Shown: positions 39,368 to 50,546 of the stretch, piece by piece
Position numbering within the stretch: the first letter of the stretch is position 1
Layout: each line of letters opens with the position of its first letter
From: Thalassomonas actiniarum
GTDB taxonomy: Bacteria; Pseudomonadota; Gammaproteobacteria; Enterobacterales; Alteromonadaceae
Assembly (NCBI RefSeq): GCF_000948975.2
Contig: NZ_CP059735.1
Span: 6,074,603-6,138,602 of the forward strand
Reading direction: 5' to 3'
DNA: 64,000 nt
Notes under the pieces: model-generated
What the model saw: only the letters and a program-made list of their open reading frames with translations
Told to the model about the DNA's origin: nothing
Databases searched by the model: none
Program-made: the position numbers and the translations under genes

Positions 39368-40267
39368 TTAAAGATCACTCATCCAGTCCAGCTGCTTATT
39401 GGCCTCTTCTTTTTTCTTGATCAGATCCCGGATAAAAGGGGTTAAGATCAACTCCATCGCCAGCCCCATCTTGCCGCCCGGCACCACCAGGGTGTTGACC
39501 CGGGACATAAAAGAACCGTCGATCATGCTCAGATAATAGGGAAAATCGATATCGGTCACTTCCCGAAAGCGGATCACCACAAAACTTTCATCGGATGAAG
39601 GAATCGCCTTGGCGCTGAAAGGGTTCGAAGTATCCACCGTCGGCACCCGCTGAAAATTAATATGGGTACGGGAAAATTGCGGTGTAATAAAGGAGATATA
39701 ATCTTCCATGCTGCGTACGATACTGGCGGTCACCGACTCCCGGCTGTGTCCCCGCTGGCTGGTATCGCGGATAATCTTCTGGATCCACTCCAGGTTAACG
39801 ATAGGCACCATACCGATGAGTAAATCAACATGCTGGGCGACATCGTTATTTTCCGTCACCACGCCGCCGTGCAGCCCCTCATAGAAGAGCAAATCGGTGC
39901 CTTCCCCCAAATCTTCCCAGGGAGTAAACGTGCCCGGCATCTGGTTATAGGGCACCGCTTCGTCAAAGGTATGCAGGTAACGGCGCATTTTGCCTTTACC
40001 GGTTTCGGAATAGTCTTTAAACAGCTTCTCCAGGGCATCAAAATCATTGGCCTGATCGCCGAAGTAACTGATATTGCGGTTTTCTTCTCTGGCTTTGCGT
40101 TTTTCCAGATCCATTTCCTGACGCGAAAAGCGGTGAAAACTGTCCCCTTCCACCTGGGCAGAGCGTATCCCCAAAGAGCGGAAGATATGTTCAAAAGATT
40201 CTGTGGTGGTGGATGTTCCTGCACCTGAGGAGCCCGTTACGGCAATAATCGGGTTTCGAGAAGACAT
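39368..40267 (-). CDS. prkB: Phosphoribulokinase-like protein PrkB
   Basis: This is a 299-residue P-loop kinase with the nucleotide-binding GSSGAGTSTT near residue 12 and the family segments VEGDSFHRF, YEGLHGG and RVNTLVVPGGKMG. It resembles phosphoribulokinase, but the organism shows no Calvin cycle genes here and the E. coli homologue has no known substrate. It lies between yhfA and rplQ with its own start; the spacer to rplQ contains the alpha-operon terminator. Confidence 0.9.
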   Translation of the reverse strand: MSSRNPIIAVTGSSGAGTSTTTESFEHIFRSLGIRSAQVEGDSFHRFSRQEMDLEKRKAREENRNISYFGDQANDFDALEKLFKDYSETGKGKMRRYLHTFDEAVPYNQMPGTFTPWEDLGEGTDLLFYEGLHGGVVTENNDVAQHVDLLIGMVPIVNLEWIQKIIRDTSQRGHSRESVTASIVRSMEDYISFITPQFSRTHINFQRVPTVDTSNPFSAKAIPSSDESFVVIRFREVTDIDFPYYLSMIDGSFMSRVNTLVVPGGKMGLAMELILTPFIRDLIKKKEEANKQLDWMSDL

Positions 40268-40404
40268 GAATAACTTTCCTGGTTAATGTGACAACTTGTT
40301 ATACGAGGAAAAATGGCGGCGGTCAAGTAACCGGCGTTGAGAAAATGGCCGGTGTAAACTTAGCAGAACACCTTAGCCAAGGTTCAGCCGCTGGCAAGCG
40401 GGCA

Positions 40405-40434
40405 ATAAAAAACGGAGCCGAGGCTCCGTTTTAA
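40405..40434 (-). terminator. Terminator of the alpha ribosomal operon
   Basis: AACGGAGCC and GGCTCCGTT form a nine-base stem with a two-base centre (extendable by A-T pairs), with a T-rich run following on the minus strand. It lies just after rplQ. Confidence 0.9.
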
Positions 40435-40464
40435 TGCATACCGTTAATTTAGCAAGTTGCCAAA

Positions 40465-40872
40465 TTAAGCTTCGGTGTTAGCTTCTTCAGTCACTTCAGC
40501 TGCTTCTTCAACAACTGGGCGATCTACTAACTCTACGTATGCCATAGGTGCTTTATCACCAGTACGGAAACCACATTTTAAAATGCGAGTGTATCCGCCT
40601 GGACGTTCTTGGTAACGCTCACCAAGTTCATTAAATAAAATACCAACTACTTCTTGGTCGCGTGTGCGGGCAAAAGCCAAACGGCGGTTTGCTACACTGT
40701 CAGTTTTAGCCAATGTGATCAGTGGCTCAACGACGCGACGTAGTTCTTTAGCCTTAGCTACAGTCGTTTTGATAACGCCGTGCTTAACCAAAGAGCTTGC
40801 CATATTGCGGAACATCGCCTGGCGATGACTGCTATTACGGTTTAACTGGCGACCGCTTTTACGATGGCGCAT
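40465..40872 (-). CDS. rplQ: 50S ribosomal protein L17
   Basis: L17 lies near the exit tunnel of the large subunit. It has 135 residues with an acidic C-terminal tail ([16 protein letters not shown]) slightly longer than the 127-residue E. coli protein. The basic start [20 protein letters not shown] is typical. It is the last gene of the alpha operon, 41 bases after rpoA. Confidence 0.97.
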   Translation of the reverse strand: MRHRKSGRQLNRNSSHRQAMFRNMASSLVKHGVIKTTVAKAKELRRVVEPLITLAKTDSVANRRLAFARTRDQEVVGILFNELGERYQERPGGYTRILKCGFRTGDKAPMAYVELVDRPVVEEAAEVTEEANTEA

Positions 40873-40913
40873 AAGTTAATCCTTATCTCAACTAGTAAAA
40901 AACGATGATCGAT

Positions 40914-41903
40914 TTAGTCGTTATCAGCGATGCTTTCAGGTGGCCAATTTTCCAGGCGCATGCCCAGAGAAAGACCACGAGACGCTAATACGTCCTTGAT
41001 TTCGGTTAGAGACTTCTTACCTAAGTTAGGTGTTTTCAGAAGTTCAACCTCAGCACGCTGTACTAAATCACCGATATATTGAATTGCTTCTGCTTTCAGA
41101 CAGTTTGCTGAACGAACAGTAAGTTCCAAATCATCAACAGGACGAAGTAAGATTGGGTCAAACAGAGGTTTTTCCTCTTTTTGCTCCACTTCGGTCACAT
41201 CGCGTAACTCAACGAAGGCATCCAGCTGTTCGGCCAGGATGGTTGAGGCGCGACGGATCGCTTCTTCCGGATCTAATATGCCATTAGTTTCCATGTCGAT
41301 GACCAGTTTGTCTAAGTCTGTACGTTGTTCAACACGTGCAGACTCAACATCATAGGCAATTCTTTCAACAGGACTGTATGAAGCATCAACCAGCAAACGT
41401 CCGATTGCTCGATCTTCTTCCTCGGCATTACGACGGGTAGAAGCCGGAACGTAACCACGTCCCATCTCTACCTTGATGCGCATGCTAACCGAACCGTCGC
41501 CTGTCAAATGACAGATCACATGGTTAGGGTTAGCAATAGTCACATCACCGTCATGCTGGATATCAGCTGCCGTTACAGGGCCTTCACCAGACTTAGTTAA
41601 GGTAAGAGTGGCTTCGTTTTTGCCTTCTAGACCTATAGCAAGTCCTTTAAGGTTTAACAGTATTTCGATGATGTCTTCTTGAACACCTTCTTTACTACTG
41701 TATTCGTGTAATACACCGTCGATTTCAACTTCAGTTACAGCACAACCCGGCATTGAAGATAAAAGAATGCGGCGCAACGCATTACCTAAAGTGTGACCAA
41801 AACCACGTTCCAATGGCTCTAATGTGACCTTAGCACGAGTCGCACTAACGGTTTCAACATCTACCAGGCGTGGTCTAAGGAATTCGGTTACAGAACCCTG
41901 CAT
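40914..41903 (-). CDS. rpoA: RNA polymerase alpha subunit
   Basis: RpoA has 329 residues, exactly the E. coli length. The N-terminal domain (about 1-235) drives assembly ([23 protein letters not shown]). A flexible linker rich in Glu and Lys leads to the C-terminal domain (about 250-315), which binds UP elements and activators ([28 protein letters not shown]). It sits in the standard rpsD-rpoA-rplQ order. Confidence 0.98.
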   Translation of the reverse strand: MQGSVTEFLRPRLVDVETVSATRAKVTLEPLERGFGHTLGNALRRILLSSMPGCAVTEVEIDGVLHEYSSKEGVQEDIIEILLNLKGLAIGLEGKNEATLTLTKSGEGPVTAADIQHDGDVTIANPNHVICHLTGDGSVSMRIKVEMGRGYVPASTRRNAEEEDRAIGRLLVDASYSPVERIAYDVESARVEQRTDLDKLVIDMETNGILDPEEAIRRASTILAEQLDAFVELRDVTEVEQKEEKPLFDPILLRPVDDLELTVRSANCLKAEAIQYIGDLVQRAEVELLKTPNLGKKSLTEIKDVLASRGLSLGMRLENWPPESIADND

Positions 41904-41926
41904 TATGTCCTCTCTTAAAGTGCACT

Positions 41927-42547
41927 CTACTTAGAGTAAAGTTCAACAATCAACTGTTCATTAATTTCAGCAGATAAATCTGAACGATCAGGAACACGTT
42001 TGAACACGCCTTCCATTTTCTTATTATCTACTTCAACCCAGACTGGCTTTTCGCGTTGATCAGCCAACTCTAAAGCCGCAACGATACGGGCTTGAGTTTT
42101 AGACTTTTCACGAACAGAAACCACATCTTCAGCTTTAACAGTGAAAGATGGAATATTCACAACAACTCCGTTTACCACGATAGCTTTGTGGCTAACGAGT
42201 TGACGAGCTTCAGCACGAGTGCTGGCAAAACCCATACGGTAAACTACGTTATCTAAACGCTTCTCTAAAAGTTGTAACAAGTTTTCACCTGTGTTGCCTT
42301 TCAGACGAGCCGCTTCTTTGTAGTAGTTACGGAATTGTTTCTCAAGGACGCCGTAAAGACGACGAACTTTTTGTTTTTCACGAAGTTGAATACCGTAATC
42401 AGACAAACGACCGCGACGGGCGCCGTGCTGACCAGGAATCGTTTCGATTTTACATTTAGTGTCAATTGCTCTAACACCGCTTTTCAGGAACAAATCAGTT
42501 CCTTCGCGGCGGCTAAGCTTAAGCTTAGGACCTAAATATCTAGCCAT
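41927..42547 (-). CDS. rpsD: 30S ribosomal protein S4
   Basis: S4 is a primary 16S rRNA binder and in E. coli the translational repressor of the alpha operon. It has 206 residues, the standard length, with an S4 RNA-binding domain near residues 95-155 ([27 protein letters not shown]). It is the zinc-free form, without the N-terminal four-cysteine knuckle of some homologues. Confidence 0.98.
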   Translation of the reverse strand: MARYLGPKLKLSRREGTDLFLKSGVRAIDTKCKIETIPGQHGARRGRLSDYGIQLREKQKVRRLYGVLEKQFRNYYKEAARLKGNTGENLLQLLEKRLDNVVYRMGFASTRAEARQLVSHKAIVVNGVVVNIPSFTVKAEDVVSVREKSKTQARIVAALELADQREKPVWVEVDNKKMEGVFKRVPDRSDLSAEINEQLIVELYSK

Positions 42548-42578
42548 GTTCTTTCTCCAACTATCCTAAAAGTGCCAA

Positions 42579-42968
42579 TTAAACGCGACGCTTTTTAGGC
42601 GGACGACAACCGTTATGAGGAATAGGTGTTACGTCAGTGATGTTGGTTATCTTGTAACCAGCAGCATTTAAGGCACGGATGGCAGATTCACGACCTGGTC
42701 CCGGACCCTTAACGAAAACTTCAATATTCTTCAAACCGAACTCTTGTGCAACTTTACCTGCACGGTCTGCAGCAACCTGGGCAGCAAACGGGGTAGACTT
42801 ACGTGAACCACGGAAGCCAGAACCACCGGCAGTAGCCCAAGAAAGTGCATTACCTTGACGGTCAGTAATGGTTACGATTGTGTTGTTAAAAGAAGCATGG
42901 ATATGAGCCATACCATCAACAACTTGCTTTTTGACGCGCTTACGCGTACGAACTGGTGTTTTTGCCAT
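42579..42968 (-). CDS. rpsK: 30S ribosomal protein S11
   Basis: S11 has 129 residues, identical in length to E. coli. It forms part of the platform near the mRNA exit. It carries the conserved [17 protein letters not shown] and [14 protein letters not shown] segments. It lies in the alpha operon between rpsM and rpsD. Confidence 0.98.
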   Translation of the reverse strand: MAKTPVRTRKRVKKQVVDGMAHIHASFNNTIVTITDRQGNALSWATAGGSGFRGSRKSTPFAAQVAADRAGKVAQEFGLKNIEVFVKGPGPGRESAIRALNAAGYKITNITDVTPIPHNGCRPPKKRRV

Positions 42969-42982
42969 TGTCTAGTCCCTCG

Positions 42983-43339
42983 TTACTTTTTAATTGGCTT
43001 ACGAGGACCTTTACGAGTGCGCGCATTAGTTTTAGTGCGTTGCCCACGTAGAGGAAGACTGCGACGATGGCGGATGCCACGAAAACAGCCAAGGTCCATA
43101 AGACGCTTGATGTTCATTGATACTTCACGGCGTAAATCACCTTCAACGGTGTATTTATCCACTTCAGCACGAAGCAAATCAATTTGTGCTTCGTCCAATT
43201 CACTGATCTTAGTTGACTCTGCAATACCAGTAGCCGCACAAATAGCTTTTGCACGGGTTGCACCGATACCGTAGATCGCAGTAATGGCGATTACTGCATG
43301 CTTACGATCAGGGATGTTAATGCCAGCGATACGGGCCAC
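42983..43339 (-). CDS. rpsM: 30S ribosomal protein S13 (GTG start)
   Basis: S13 sits in the small-subunit head and contacts the large subunit and P-site tRNA. The GTG at 43339 was chosen: the product is then 118 residues, as in E. coli, aligned to the usual ARIAGINIP start, and AGGAG lies eight bases upstream. An in-frame ATG two codons earlier touches the AGGAG and is unlikely. It is the first gene of the alpha operon. Confidence 0.96.
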   Translation of the reverse strand: MARIAGINIPDRKHAVIAITAIYGIGATRAKAICAATGIAESTKISELDEAQIDLLRAEVDKYTVEGDLRREVSMNIKRLMDLGCFRGIRHRRSLPLRGQRTKTNARTRKGPRKPIKK

Positions 43340-43465
43340 TAACACATCTCCTATTCAAATTAAAATTTCATTGGTTGAAAAGCCCGTTAGGATACTCAAC
43401 CAGACGCTTTTTTGCAAATTAAAGTGCCATTTATCTTTTAATCGACAATGGCACTTCAAAAAGAT

Positions 43466-43582
43466 TTAACCTTGACGTTGCTTATGCTTAGGGTCGCTCT
43501 TGCAAATAACACGAACAACACCAGCACGTTTCACAACTTTACAGTTACGGCAAATCTTTTTTACGGATGCACGAACTTTCAT
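43466..43582 (-). CDS. rpmJ: 50S ribosomal protein L36, zinc-binding form
   Basis: This 38-codon gene encodes [19 protein letters not shown] followed by a stretch ending KHKQRQG, the same length as E. coli L36. Cys11, Cys14, Cys27 and His33 form a zinc ribbon. It lies between secY and rpsM, the standard end of the spc operon. Confidence 0.97.
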   Translation of the reverse strand: MKVRASVKKICRNCKVVKRAGVVRVICKSDPKHKQRQG

Positions 43583-43623
43583 CTTATTACTCCGTTTGTT
43601 ACTACTTTAAGTAACTGACTGAC

Positions 43624-44949
43624 CTAACGGCTGTAGCCTTTTAGGTTAGCTTTCTTAAGTACATTGTCATATTGATGAGACATCAAATGAGTCTGTACTT
43701 GTGCCATAAAGTCCATGATCACTACCACGATAATCAATAATGATGTACCGCCGAAATAGAACCCAACGTCCCATGCCATGATCATAAACTGTGGAACCAA
43801 ACAAATAAAGGTAATATACAGGGCACCCGCTAAGGTTAACCGAGTCATTACTTTATCGATATATTTGGACGTTTGCTCCCCCGGACGAATCCCCGGAATG
43901 AACGCACCTGACTTTTTCAAGTTATCTGCGGTTTCACGCGGATTGAATACCAATGCCGTGTAGAAAAAGCAGAAAAAGATAATCGCTGCTGACAATAACA
44001 TCACGTATAGCGGCTGACCCGGAGAAATAGCAATCGCCATTTCCTGTAAAAAGTCAGCAACAACACCGTCACCCTGTCCGAACCAGCTCGCAAGCGTGCC
44101 CGGGAACAAGATAATGCTAGAAGCAAAGATTGGCGGTATAACACCGGCCATGTTCACTTTTAACGGTAAATGTGTGCTTTGCGCGGCGAAGACCTTACGG
44201 CCCTGCTGACGCTTGGCGTAGTTAACAACGATACGACGTTGACCACGCTCGACAAATACCACCAAGAAAGTGACGGCAAATACTACAACGGCTATCAGCA
44301 ATAATACCAATAAGTGCAATTCACCTTGACGCGCCATCTCTGCGGTTTGACCAACAGCAGACGGCATACCGGCGACTATACCTGCGAAAATAAGGATTGA
44401 AATACCGTTTCCGATCCCGCGCTCGGTAATCTGTTCACCTAACCACATTAAGAACATGGTACCGGTTACCAGACTGACCACAGCGGCGAAGTAGAAGCTG
44501 AAGCCGGCGTTAATCACCAGCCCAGGCATCATACCCGGTAAACTCTTAGCAATCGCTATTGACTGTACAGTTGCCAGAACTAAAGTGCCGTAGCGTGTGT
44601 ATTGGCTGATTTTACGTCGTCCCGCTTCGCCTTCTTTTTTCAGCTCTGCCATGGCCGGATGAATCACGGTCAGCAGTTGCATGATAATCGAAGCCGAAAT
44701 GTACGGCATAATACCCAGCGCCAATACTGAGGCTCGCTCAAGCGCACCACCGGAGAACATGTTAAACATTTCTACGATGGTACCCTTTTGCTGTTCAAAC
44801 AGCTGAGCTAATACAGCGGCGTCAATACCAGGGATTGGCACAAATGATCCCAAACGGAAGACAATTAATGCTCCGAATACGAACCATAAACGTTGCTTAA
44901 GCTCGGACAATCCGCCCTGCGCTTTGTTATCCATACCTGGTTTAGCCAT
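43624..44949 (-). CDS. secY: Preprotein translocase subunit SecY
   Basis: SecY is the channel of the SecYEG translocon in the inner membrane. At 441 residues, with ten predicted helices, it has the normal size. Recognisable segments include [10 protein letters not shown] in the first helix, the plug region ([24 protein letters not shown]) and the cytoplasmic loop [13 protein letters not shown]. It lies between rplO and rpmJ. Confidence 0.98.
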   Translation of the reverse strand: MAKPGMDNKAQGGLSELKQRLWFVFGALIVFRLGSFVPIPGIDAAVLAQLFEQQKGTIVEMFNMFSGGALERASVLALGIMPYISASIIMQLLTVIHPAMAELKKEGEAGRRKISQYTRYGTLVLATVQSIAIAKSLPGMMPGLVINAGFSFYFAAVVSLVTGTMFLMWLGEQITERGIGNGISILIFAGIVAGMPSAVGQTAEMARQGELHLLVLLLIAVVVFAVTFLVVFVERGQRRIVVNYAKRQQGRKVFAAQSTHLPLKVNMAGVIPPIFASSIILFPGTLASWFGQGDGVVADFLQEMAIAISPGQPLYVMLLSAAIIFFCFFYTALVFNPRETADNLKKSGAFIPGIRPGEQTSKYIDKVMTRLTLAGALYITFICLVPQFMIMAWDVGFYFGGTSLLIIVVVIMDFMAQVQTHLMSHQYDNVLKKANLKGYSR

Positions 44950-44957
44950 AATCTGTA

Positions 44958-45392
44958 TTATTCCTCGATTTTTCCGCCAGCAGCTTCAATTGCTGCACGT
45001 GCACCTTTAGTAACACCTAAACCACGAACCGTCAATGGACGATTGATTTCACCGGACAGCATGATTTTAGCTGTTTCGATGTTACGCGTGATCAGGTTAG
45101 CGTCTTTAAGCGCGTGAATATCGACAACATCACCCTTGATGCTATTCAGTTCATGTAAACGTACCTCGGCGCGAACCAGAGCTTTACGTGACGTGAAACC
45201 AAATTTAGGCAAACGTTGTTTCAATGGCATTTGACCGCCTTCGAAACCTGGACGTACACTACCGCCAGAACGAGACTTCTGACCTTTGTGACCGCGACCA
45301 CCTGTTTTACCAATGCCGGAACCAATACCGCGACCACAGCGCTTCTTGGCTTTCTTTGCACCTGGTGCAGGAGATAAAGTATTTAAATGCAT
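44958..45392 (-). CDS. rplO: 50S ribosomal protein L15
   Basis: L15 has 144 residues, the E. coli length, with the glycine- and arginine-rich N-terminal tail ([20 protein letters not shown]) that threads into 23S rRNA. It is immediately upstream of secY in the spc operon. Confidence 0.97.
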   Translation of the reverse strand: MHLNTLSPAPGAKKAKKRCGRGIGSGIGKTGGRGHKGQKSRSGGSVRPGFEGGQMPLKQRLPKFGFTSRKALVRAEVRLHELNSIKGDVVDIHALKDANLITRNIETAKIMLSGEINRPLTVRGLGVTKGARAAIEAAGGKIEE

Positions 45393-45394
45393 TA

Positions 45395-45574
45395 TTAATC
45401 CTCCACCTTAACCATATAAGATACTTGATTAATCATACCACGTACAGAAGGAGTATCTTCTAACTCCACTGTATGGTTGATACGACGTAAACCAAGACCT
45501 TTTAAAGTTGCTCTGTGCTTCGGTAAACGACCGATAGAGCTTTTATATTGAGTTACTTTAACTGTTTTAGCCAT
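45395..45574 (-). CDS. rpmD: 50S ribosomal protein L30
   Basis: L30 has 59 residues, the E. coli length, beginning [20 protein letters not shown]. The ATG at 45574 was preferred to a TTG two codons upstream because it aligns with the family start. It follows rpsE and precedes rplO. Confidence 0.97.
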   Translation of the reverse strand: MAKTVKVTQYKSSIGRLPKHRATLKGLGLRRINHTVELEDTPSVRGMINQVSYMVKVED

Positions 45575-45580
45575 GCTCAA

Positions 45581-46084
45581 TTACCCCAAAATGTCGGCAA
45601 CGCTTTTGCCACGCTTAGCTGCAACTGCTTCTGGAGAATGCATATTCGCCAGGGCAGAAATAGTAGCGCGAACTACGTTGATTGGGTTAGTAGAACCGTA
45701 TGCCTTAGACAATACGTTCTGTACACCAGCAACTTCAAGTACTGCACGCATCGCACCACCGGCGATGATACCTGTACCTTCAGAAGCAGGCTGCATGTAA
45801 ACCTTAGAACCTGAGTGACGACCCTTGATAGGGTGCTGAAGAGTAGTACCCTTCAGGTCAACAGTTACTAAGTTGCGACGAGCTTTTTCCATTGCTTTCT
45901 GGATTGCAGCAGGAACTTCACGTGCCTTACCGTAACCGAAACCAACGCGCCCGTTGCCGTCACCAACTACTGTTAGTGCAGTGAAACTGAAAATACGACC
46001 ACCTTTAACCACTTTTGATACGCGGTTAACGGCGATTAGCTTTTCAGCCATATCACTTTGTTGAGTGTTTTCTTGATTAGCCAT
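45581..46084 (-). CDS. rpsE: 30S ribosomal protein S5
   Basis: S5 contributes to decoding accuracy. The ATG at 46084 gives 167 residues, the E. coli length, and has AGGAG six bases upstream; a TTG two codons earlier is less likely. The family segments [20 protein letters not shown] and [18 protein letters not shown] are present. Confidence 0.97.
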   Translation of the reverse strand: MANQENTQQSDMAEKLIAVNRVSKVVKGGRIFSFTALTVVGDGNGRVGFGYGKAREVPAAIQKAMEKARRNLVTVDLKGTTLQHPIKGRHSGSKVYMQPASEGTGIIAGGAMRAVLEVAGVQNVLSKAYGSTNPINVVRATISALANMHSPEAVAAKRGKSVADILG

Positions 46085-46093
46085 CGTCAACTC

Positions 46094-46447
46094 CTAGAAC
46101 TGAAGACCAGCTTCACGAGCTGCTTCTGCTAATGCTTTAACACGTCCGTGGTAACGGAAACCAGAACGGTCAAAAGCAACTGATGTGATGCCTTTGGCAG
46201 TAGCACGTTCTGCAATAGCTTTACCTACCGCAGCGGCAGCCGCAACATTACCTGTTTTCTCTAATTGAGCACTAACTTCTTTGTCTAAAGTAGACGCCGC
46301 AGCGATTACTTCAGAACCAGTTGGCGCGATCAATTGCGCGTAAATGTGGCGAGGAGTACGGTGTACGACTAAACGATTCGCACCCAGCTCGCTGATTTTT
46401 GCACGAGCGCGTTTAGCGCGGCGCAAACGAGATGTTTTCTTATCCAT
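46094..46447 (-). CDS. rplR: 50S ribosomal protein L18
   Basis: L18 binds 5S rRNA with L5 and L25. It has 117 residues, the E. coli length, with a basic N-terminal tail ([18 protein letters not shown]) and the C-terminal [20 protein letters not shown]. It stands in the usual rplF-rplR-rpsE order. Confidence 0.97.
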   Translation of the reverse strand: MDKKTSRLRRAKRARAKISELGANRLVVHRTPRHIYAQLIAPTGSEVIAAASTLDKEVSAQLEKTGNVAAAAAVGKAIAERATAKGITSVAFDRSGFRYHGRVKALAEAAREAGLQF

Positions 46448-46456
46448 CGTATTACC

Positions 46457-46990
46457 CTACTTCTTCTTAGCTTCTTTACGGCGAACATTTTCGTCGCTAT
46501 AACGGATACCTTTACCTTTATAAGGCTCAGGCTTACGGTATGCGCGGATATTCGCTGCTACTTGACCAACCAACTGCTTGTCAGCACCTTTCAGTGTGAT
46601 TTCAGTCTGGCTCGGAGTTTCAACGGTAACCCCTTCAGGGATTGGGTGATCAACCGGGTGAGATAAGCCTAAAGATAAGTTTAAGTTCTTACCTGCAGCT
46701 TTCGCACGGTAACCAACACCGTTTAAGATAAGCTTTCTTTCAAAACCTTTACTTACGCCTTCAACCATATTGTTGATTAAAGCACGTGCAGTACCGGCTT
46801 GAGCCCATGCGCCTTTCTCTTCGCTGGCAATCGTAGTCTTGATCAGGTTTTCTTCTTGAGAAACCTTAACCAGGCTGTGGATTGTGCGTGATAATTCGCC
46901 CACTGGACCTTTAACTTTAATGTCTTGACCTGATAACGTAACAATAACGCCAGCAGGTACTTCGACAGGTGCTTTTGCAACACGAGACAT
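46457..46990 (-). CDS. rplF: 50S ribosomal protein L6
   Basis: L6 sits near the factor-binding site beside the sarcin-ricin loop. It has 177 residues, the E. coli length, with two repeated RNA-binding folds and the C-terminal [14 protein letters not shown] signature. Confidence 0.97.
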   Translation of the reverse strand: MSRVAKAPVEVPAGVIVTLSGQDIKVKGPVGELSRTIHSLVKVSQEENLIKTTIASEEKGAWAQAGTARALINNMVEGVSKGFERKLILNGVGYRAKAAGKNLNLSLGLSHPVDHPIPEGVTVETPSQTEITLKGADKQLVGQVAANIRAYRKPEPYKGKGIRYSDENVRRKEAKKK

Positions 46991-47001
46991 AGTTCTGCTC
47001 C

Positions 47002-47391
47002 TTACGCTACGAAACCGATGATTTCGCCACCAAGACCCGCATTGCGAGCGGCGCGATCAGTCATCAGACCTTTTGAAGTAGAAACAATGGCAATACCCAT
47101 ACCGGCTAATACCTGTGGTAACTCATCACGGCCTTTGTATACGCGCAGACCAGGACGAGAAACACGTTTGATTGTTTCAATTACTTCTTTACCTTCAAAA
47201 TACTTCAAAGTAACGGCTAACTCAGGTTTAGCGTCACCAGATACAGAATATTCTGAAATATAACCTTCTTCTTTAAGCAAGTTGGCAATTGCAACTTTAA
47301 CCTTAGAAGATGGCATTGTTACTGCAGTCTTAGCTGCAGATTGACCGTTGCGGATGCGTGTAAACATGTCCGCGATAGGATCAGTCATCAT
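47002..47391 (-). CDS. rpsH: 30S ribosomal protein S8
   Basis: S8 is a primary 16S rRNA binder and in E. coli represses the spc operon by binding the rplE mRNA. The ATG at 47391 was chosen because GGGAG lies nine bases before it, whereas the earlier in-frame ATG at 47397 is only three bases away. The result, about 129 residues beginning [17 protein letters not shown], is one shorter than E. coli S8. Confidence 0.95.
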   Translation of the reverse strand: MMTDPIADMFTRIRNGQSAAKTAVTMPSSKVKVAIANLLKEEGYISEYSVSGDAKPELAVTLKYFEGKEVIETIKRVSRPGLRVYKGRDELPQVLAGMGIAIVSTSKGLMTDRAARNAGLGGEIIGFVA

Positions 47392-47410
47392 AACCATTTA
47401 CTCCCGTGAA

Positions 47411-47716
47411 TTACCAACTAGCTTTCTTAAGACCTGGAACTTCACCACGCATAGTTGCTTCACGCAACTTGATCCGGCTTAAGCCGAACTTACGCAAGTA
47501 ACCATGTGGACGACCAGTAACGTTACAACGGTTACGCTGACGGCTGCTGCTCGAGTCACGAGGAAGACTTTGAAGTTTCAGTACTGCATCCCAACGCTCT
47601 TCTTCAGAAGAATCTACGCTTGAGATGATCTTTTTCAGTGCACGACGTTTTTCGCCGTACTGTGCTACTAGCTTGGCGCGTTTTGCTTCACGGGCCTTCA
47701 TAGATGATTTAGCCAT
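47411..47716 (-). CDS. rpsN: 30S ribosomal protein S14, zinc-free long form
   Basis: S14 has 101 residues, the E. coli length. It lacks the CxxC pairs of the short zinc form and ends [24 protein letters not shown], as expected. It lies between rplE and rpsH. Confidence 0.97.
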   Translation of the reverse strand: MAKSSMKAREAKRAKLVAQYGEKRRALKKIISSVDSSEEERWDAVLKLQSLPRDSSSSRQRNRCNVTGRPHGYLRKFGLSRIKLREATMRGEVPGLKKASW

Positions 47717-47727
47717 AACTCTACACC

Positions 47728-48267
47728 TTATTTCTTAAACGGGAAGTTAAAGGCAGTCAGCAAAGCACGACCTTCCTCATCAGATTGCGCAGTAGTTGTG
47801 ATAGTGATATCCAACCCGCGAATCTTATCGATTTTATCGTAATCGATTTCAGGAAATATGATTTGCTCACGCACGCCCATGCTGTAATTACCACGGCCAT
47901 CGAACGACTTAGGGTTCAAGCCACGGAAATCACGGATACGAGGAACTGAAATAGAGATTAAACGCTCTAAAAATTCCCACATGCGCTCGCCGCGTAGAGT
48001 TACTTTTGCTCCAATAGGATAGCCTTCACGGATCTTAAAGCCAGCAACAGATTTGCGAGCTTTAGTAACCATAGGCTTTTGACCTGAGATTGCAGTAAGA
48101 TCATTTGTGGCGTGCTCAAGTACTTTTTTATCAGTAATAGCTTCACCAACACCCATGTTCAGGGTGATCTTTTCAATCCGAGGGACTTGCATGACACTTT
48201 TGTATTCGAACTTCTTCTGAAGGTCGCTTACAACTGTATCTTTATAAAAATCATGCAGTTTCGCCAT
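47728..48267 (-). CDS. rplE: 50S ribosomal protein L5
   Basis: L5 anchors 5S rRNA and contacts P-site tRNA. It has 179 residues, the E. coli length, with [19 protein letters not shown] and the C-terminal [18 protein letters not shown] segments. In E. coli the S8 operator lies near the start of this gene. Confidence 0.98.
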   Translation of the reverse strand: MAKLHDFYKDTVVSDLQKKFEYKSVMQVPRIEKITLNMGVGEAITDKKVLEHATNDLTAISGQKPMVTKARKSVAGFKIREGYPIGAKVTLRGERMWEFLERLISISVPRIRDFRGLNPKSFDGRGNYSMGVREQIIFPEIDYDKIDKIRGLDITITTTAQSDEEGRALLTAFNFPFKK

Positions 48268-48279
48268 CGTTTACTCCAA

Positions 48280-48594
48280 TTAAATTAATTCGTTGTTAGA
48301 CTTGAAAAAACGAACTTTTTTGCCGTCTTCAACTCTAAATCCAACACGATCCGCTTTTCCTGTAGCAGGATTAACGATCGCAACGTTGGAAACATGAAGG
48401 GATGCTTCTTTCTCAACAATGCCACCAGGCTGCTGTAACTGAGGTACAGGCTTCTGGTGTTTCTTGATTAAGTTGATGCCTTCAACGAATACTTTGCCTT
48501 CTTCAACAAGAACTTTCGTGACTTTACCAGTCTTACCCTTGTCTTTACCAGCAAGTACGATTACTTCATCATCACGACGAATTTTAGATGCCAT
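48280..48594 (-). CDS. rplX: 50S ribosomal protein L24
   Basis: L24 begins 50S assembly. It has 104 residues, the E. coli length, with the KOW motif near the start ([17 protein letters not shown]) and [13 protein letters not shown] following. It lies between rplN and rplE. Confidence 0.97.
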   Translation of the reverse strand: MASKIRRDDEVIVLAGKDKGKTGKVTKVLVEEGKVFVEGINLIKKHQKPVPQLQQPGGIVEKEASLHVSNVAIVNPATGKADRVGFRVEDGKKVRFFKSNNELI

Positions 48595-48606
48595 TATCGT
48601 GACCCC

Positions 48607-48975
48607 TTATAGTACTTCAGGTGCTAATGACACAATTTTCATGAACTTTTCGTTACGTAGTTCACGTGTCACTGGACCGAATATACGAGTACCAATTGGT
48701 TGTAAGCTTGCATTAAGCATTACAGCCGCATTGCCGTCAAAACGAATGGTTGAACCATCCGGACGACGAACGCCCTTTTTAGTGCGCACCACTACCGCAG
48801 TAAGAACATCACCTTTTTTTACTTTACCGCGAGGAATTGCTTCCTTCACTGCAACTTTGATGATATCCCCTATGCGTGCATAGCGACGGTGCGAGCCACC
48901 AAGGACCTTAATACATTGCACGCGTCGAGCGCCGCTATTATCAGCAACGTCTAGCTGTGATTGCATTTGGATCAT
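48607..48975 (-). CDS. rplN: 50S ribosomal protein L14
   Basis: L14 is the first gene of the spc operon. The ATG at 48975 begins [18 protein letters not shown] and gives 122 residues, one fewer than E. coli; the open frame extends upstream, but that part is not conserved. An extended -10 promoter lies about 90 bases upstream. The preceding ribosomal gene, rpsQ, is 1.6 kb away instead of the usual short spacer. Confidence 0.97.
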   Translation of the reverse strand: MIQMQSQLDVADNSGARRVQCIKVLGGSHRRYARIGDIIKVAVKEAIPRGKVKKGDVLTAVVVRTKKGVRRPDGSTIRFDGNAAVMLNASLQPIGTRIFGPVTRELRNEKFMKIVSLAPEVL

Positions 48976-49037
48976 GTTATGTGCTCCGCTGTTATAAAAT
49001 TCAAGGCCAGAAATTTGACCCGTCACTGCCTTTTAAA

Positions 49038-49070
49038 GCCACCCATTTTTGGTGGGCGCGAGATTATAAC
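49038..49070 (-). promoter_or_regulatory. spc operon promoter (extended -10) and leader hairpin
   Basis: Read on the minus strand, TGTTATAAT (-10 at 49063-49068, with the TG extension) is a strong extended -10 box; no clear -35 is seen. A CCACC/GGTGG hairpin follows in the leader (about 49038-49055). It places the spc start downstream of the intervening PEP-CTERM gene. Confidence 0.65.
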
Positions 49071-49211
49071 ACCAGTTTCAAAAAAGTGGTACTTTATTTA
49101 GCTAAAAAATAACCAGTGATTTAAAAATAGCTCACCAAGTAAGCTTTTCGGCCAATTTTTACCGACTACGGGAAATGTTTTGGGGGCGTATTTCTCAAAT
49201 TCAATCTTTGC

Positions 49212-50000
49212 TTAGTTGAATTTTCCTTTCTGTCTAAGCAGCAGGCCTAAGGATGTTAGCAGTAGCAGAAACACTGGAGTTGGTTCAGGCACAGTCACTG
49301 AGGAGGCTGTGCCGACATCACCATCACGTACTGCCCAGGCTCGTCCAGCAGTTACTTTACTGATACCAACCTGGCGACCAACAGTAGTGTCAAAAAGCCA
49401 TGCCCGATCTGTTTTTGGAGCATACTCCAAGTCATAAAAATAATATCCATTGTAAAAGTTCTCTATCTCAATGCCACCAGCTAAACTTTTGGTATTAATC
49501 TCATAATTCCATGGATAGTTAGCCCACTTACTATTGTTAGTGTGATTAGTGTTAAATTTAGACTCCAGCCCTAAATTAACATTAATCATATACGCTAACT
49601 CATGCAGTTCACTCGTACTGTTATAACCAACATCCGTACTACCATCATAAGTCTGGTAATAATCAAAGCCCGCAGTTGCATCAAGCGCCTGTATTGAAGG
49701 TAAGCGCCAATCATCAAATTTGCCTATGGATAATTGCTCTACCCAATTTCTGGCACTTTCCCACGGTAAAAAGTTATCACCGTCAGCATCGTAGTCTGTG
49801 GTCTCAACAAAGTTGGCATTTTTTAACCAGGTCACATCCAGTACATCATCATAATAAGCTTCGACATCAGGACCACCATCAACGACTATAGTTCGCTCCA
49901 GCAAACCGGCGTTTGCCTGGCTAGTTGTGGTTAGCAATGCAGCTAATGCGAAACTTTTTACTTTCTTTGAATTAGCAAAGTATTTAGAGGAATTCATCAT
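49212..50000 (-). CDS. PEP-CTERM protein with DUF1566/Lcl-like domain, between S10 and spc operons
   Basis: This is a 262-residue exported protein. The signal peptide ends near SQANAG; the middle has the DUF1566 (Lcl C-terminal) pattern: VLDVTWLKNANF, SARNWVEQLSIGKFDDWRLPS and RAWAVRDGD. The C-terminus is a PEP-CTERM tail (VPEPTPVFLLLLTSLGLLLRQ, then KGKFN) for exosortase sorting. The start at 50000 has GGAG 11 bases upstream; the open frame extends to 50075, but that would hide the signal peptide. It lies on the same strand as the ribosomal operons, after a strong terminator, and probably has its own promoter. The upstream gap to 50508 shows no other gene. Confidence 0.82.
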   Translation of the reverse strand: MMNSSKYFANSKKVKSFALAALLTTTSQANAGLLERTIVVDGGPDVEAYYDDVLDVTWLKNANFVETTDYDADGDNFLPWESARNWVEQLSIGKFDDWRLPSIQALDATAGFDYYQTYDGSTDVGYNSTSELHELAYMINVNLGLESKFNTNHTNNSKWANYPWNYEINTKSLAGGIEIENFYNGYYFYDLEYAPKTDRAWLFDTTVGRQVGISKVTAGRAWAVRDGDVGTASSVTVPEPTPVFLLLLTSLGLLLRQKGKFN

Positions 50001-50508
50001 ATTAGTTACTGCTCCATTATTTGATTGTATTTCTCTCGCCATAGATTTGACAAAATTAGTACCAGCAAACTCCATACCAACAGCTAACTCAATATTACAT
50101 TAATCTCATAATTTTCATGAAGTTTTCCTTGAGAAAAAACCGTAAGAGACAAAATTTTCAGCTTTAAGTAAAGGTCATTTCAGCATATTTAGAGTGGACA
50201 ACTTAAACATCCATAGTCATTTTTCATTATGAGACTACCTGTCAAAAATGAGGCGAGCCAAGGGCAGAACAGCACAAATAACGCCTTATCAATTACGAAT
50301 GCAGGCTAGCCATTACCAAGCACTATTCATACTTTTTCATGGAGATTGTTAGCCCCGACAGAGTATTTCAATTATTCATATACGAAATAAATAATAACCT
50401 CGGCCATAACAGCGAATCCTCCCAATTACTCTCAAGCAGAGGAGGTAGCCCAAAAGGTAAATTAGAAACTTTAGAAGCCTAAATAAAGTGAAAATAGAAT
50501 AAAACAGG

Positions 50509-50546
50509 CAAAAAAAACGGCCCCTTATTTTCATAAGGGGCCGTTT
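50509..50546 (-). terminator. Strong terminator after rpsQ (end of S10 operon)
   Basis: A 14-base perfect stem (50515-50528 with 50533-50546, loop TTTC) is followed on the minus strand by seven or more T. It lies 30 bases after rpsQ. Confidence 0.95.
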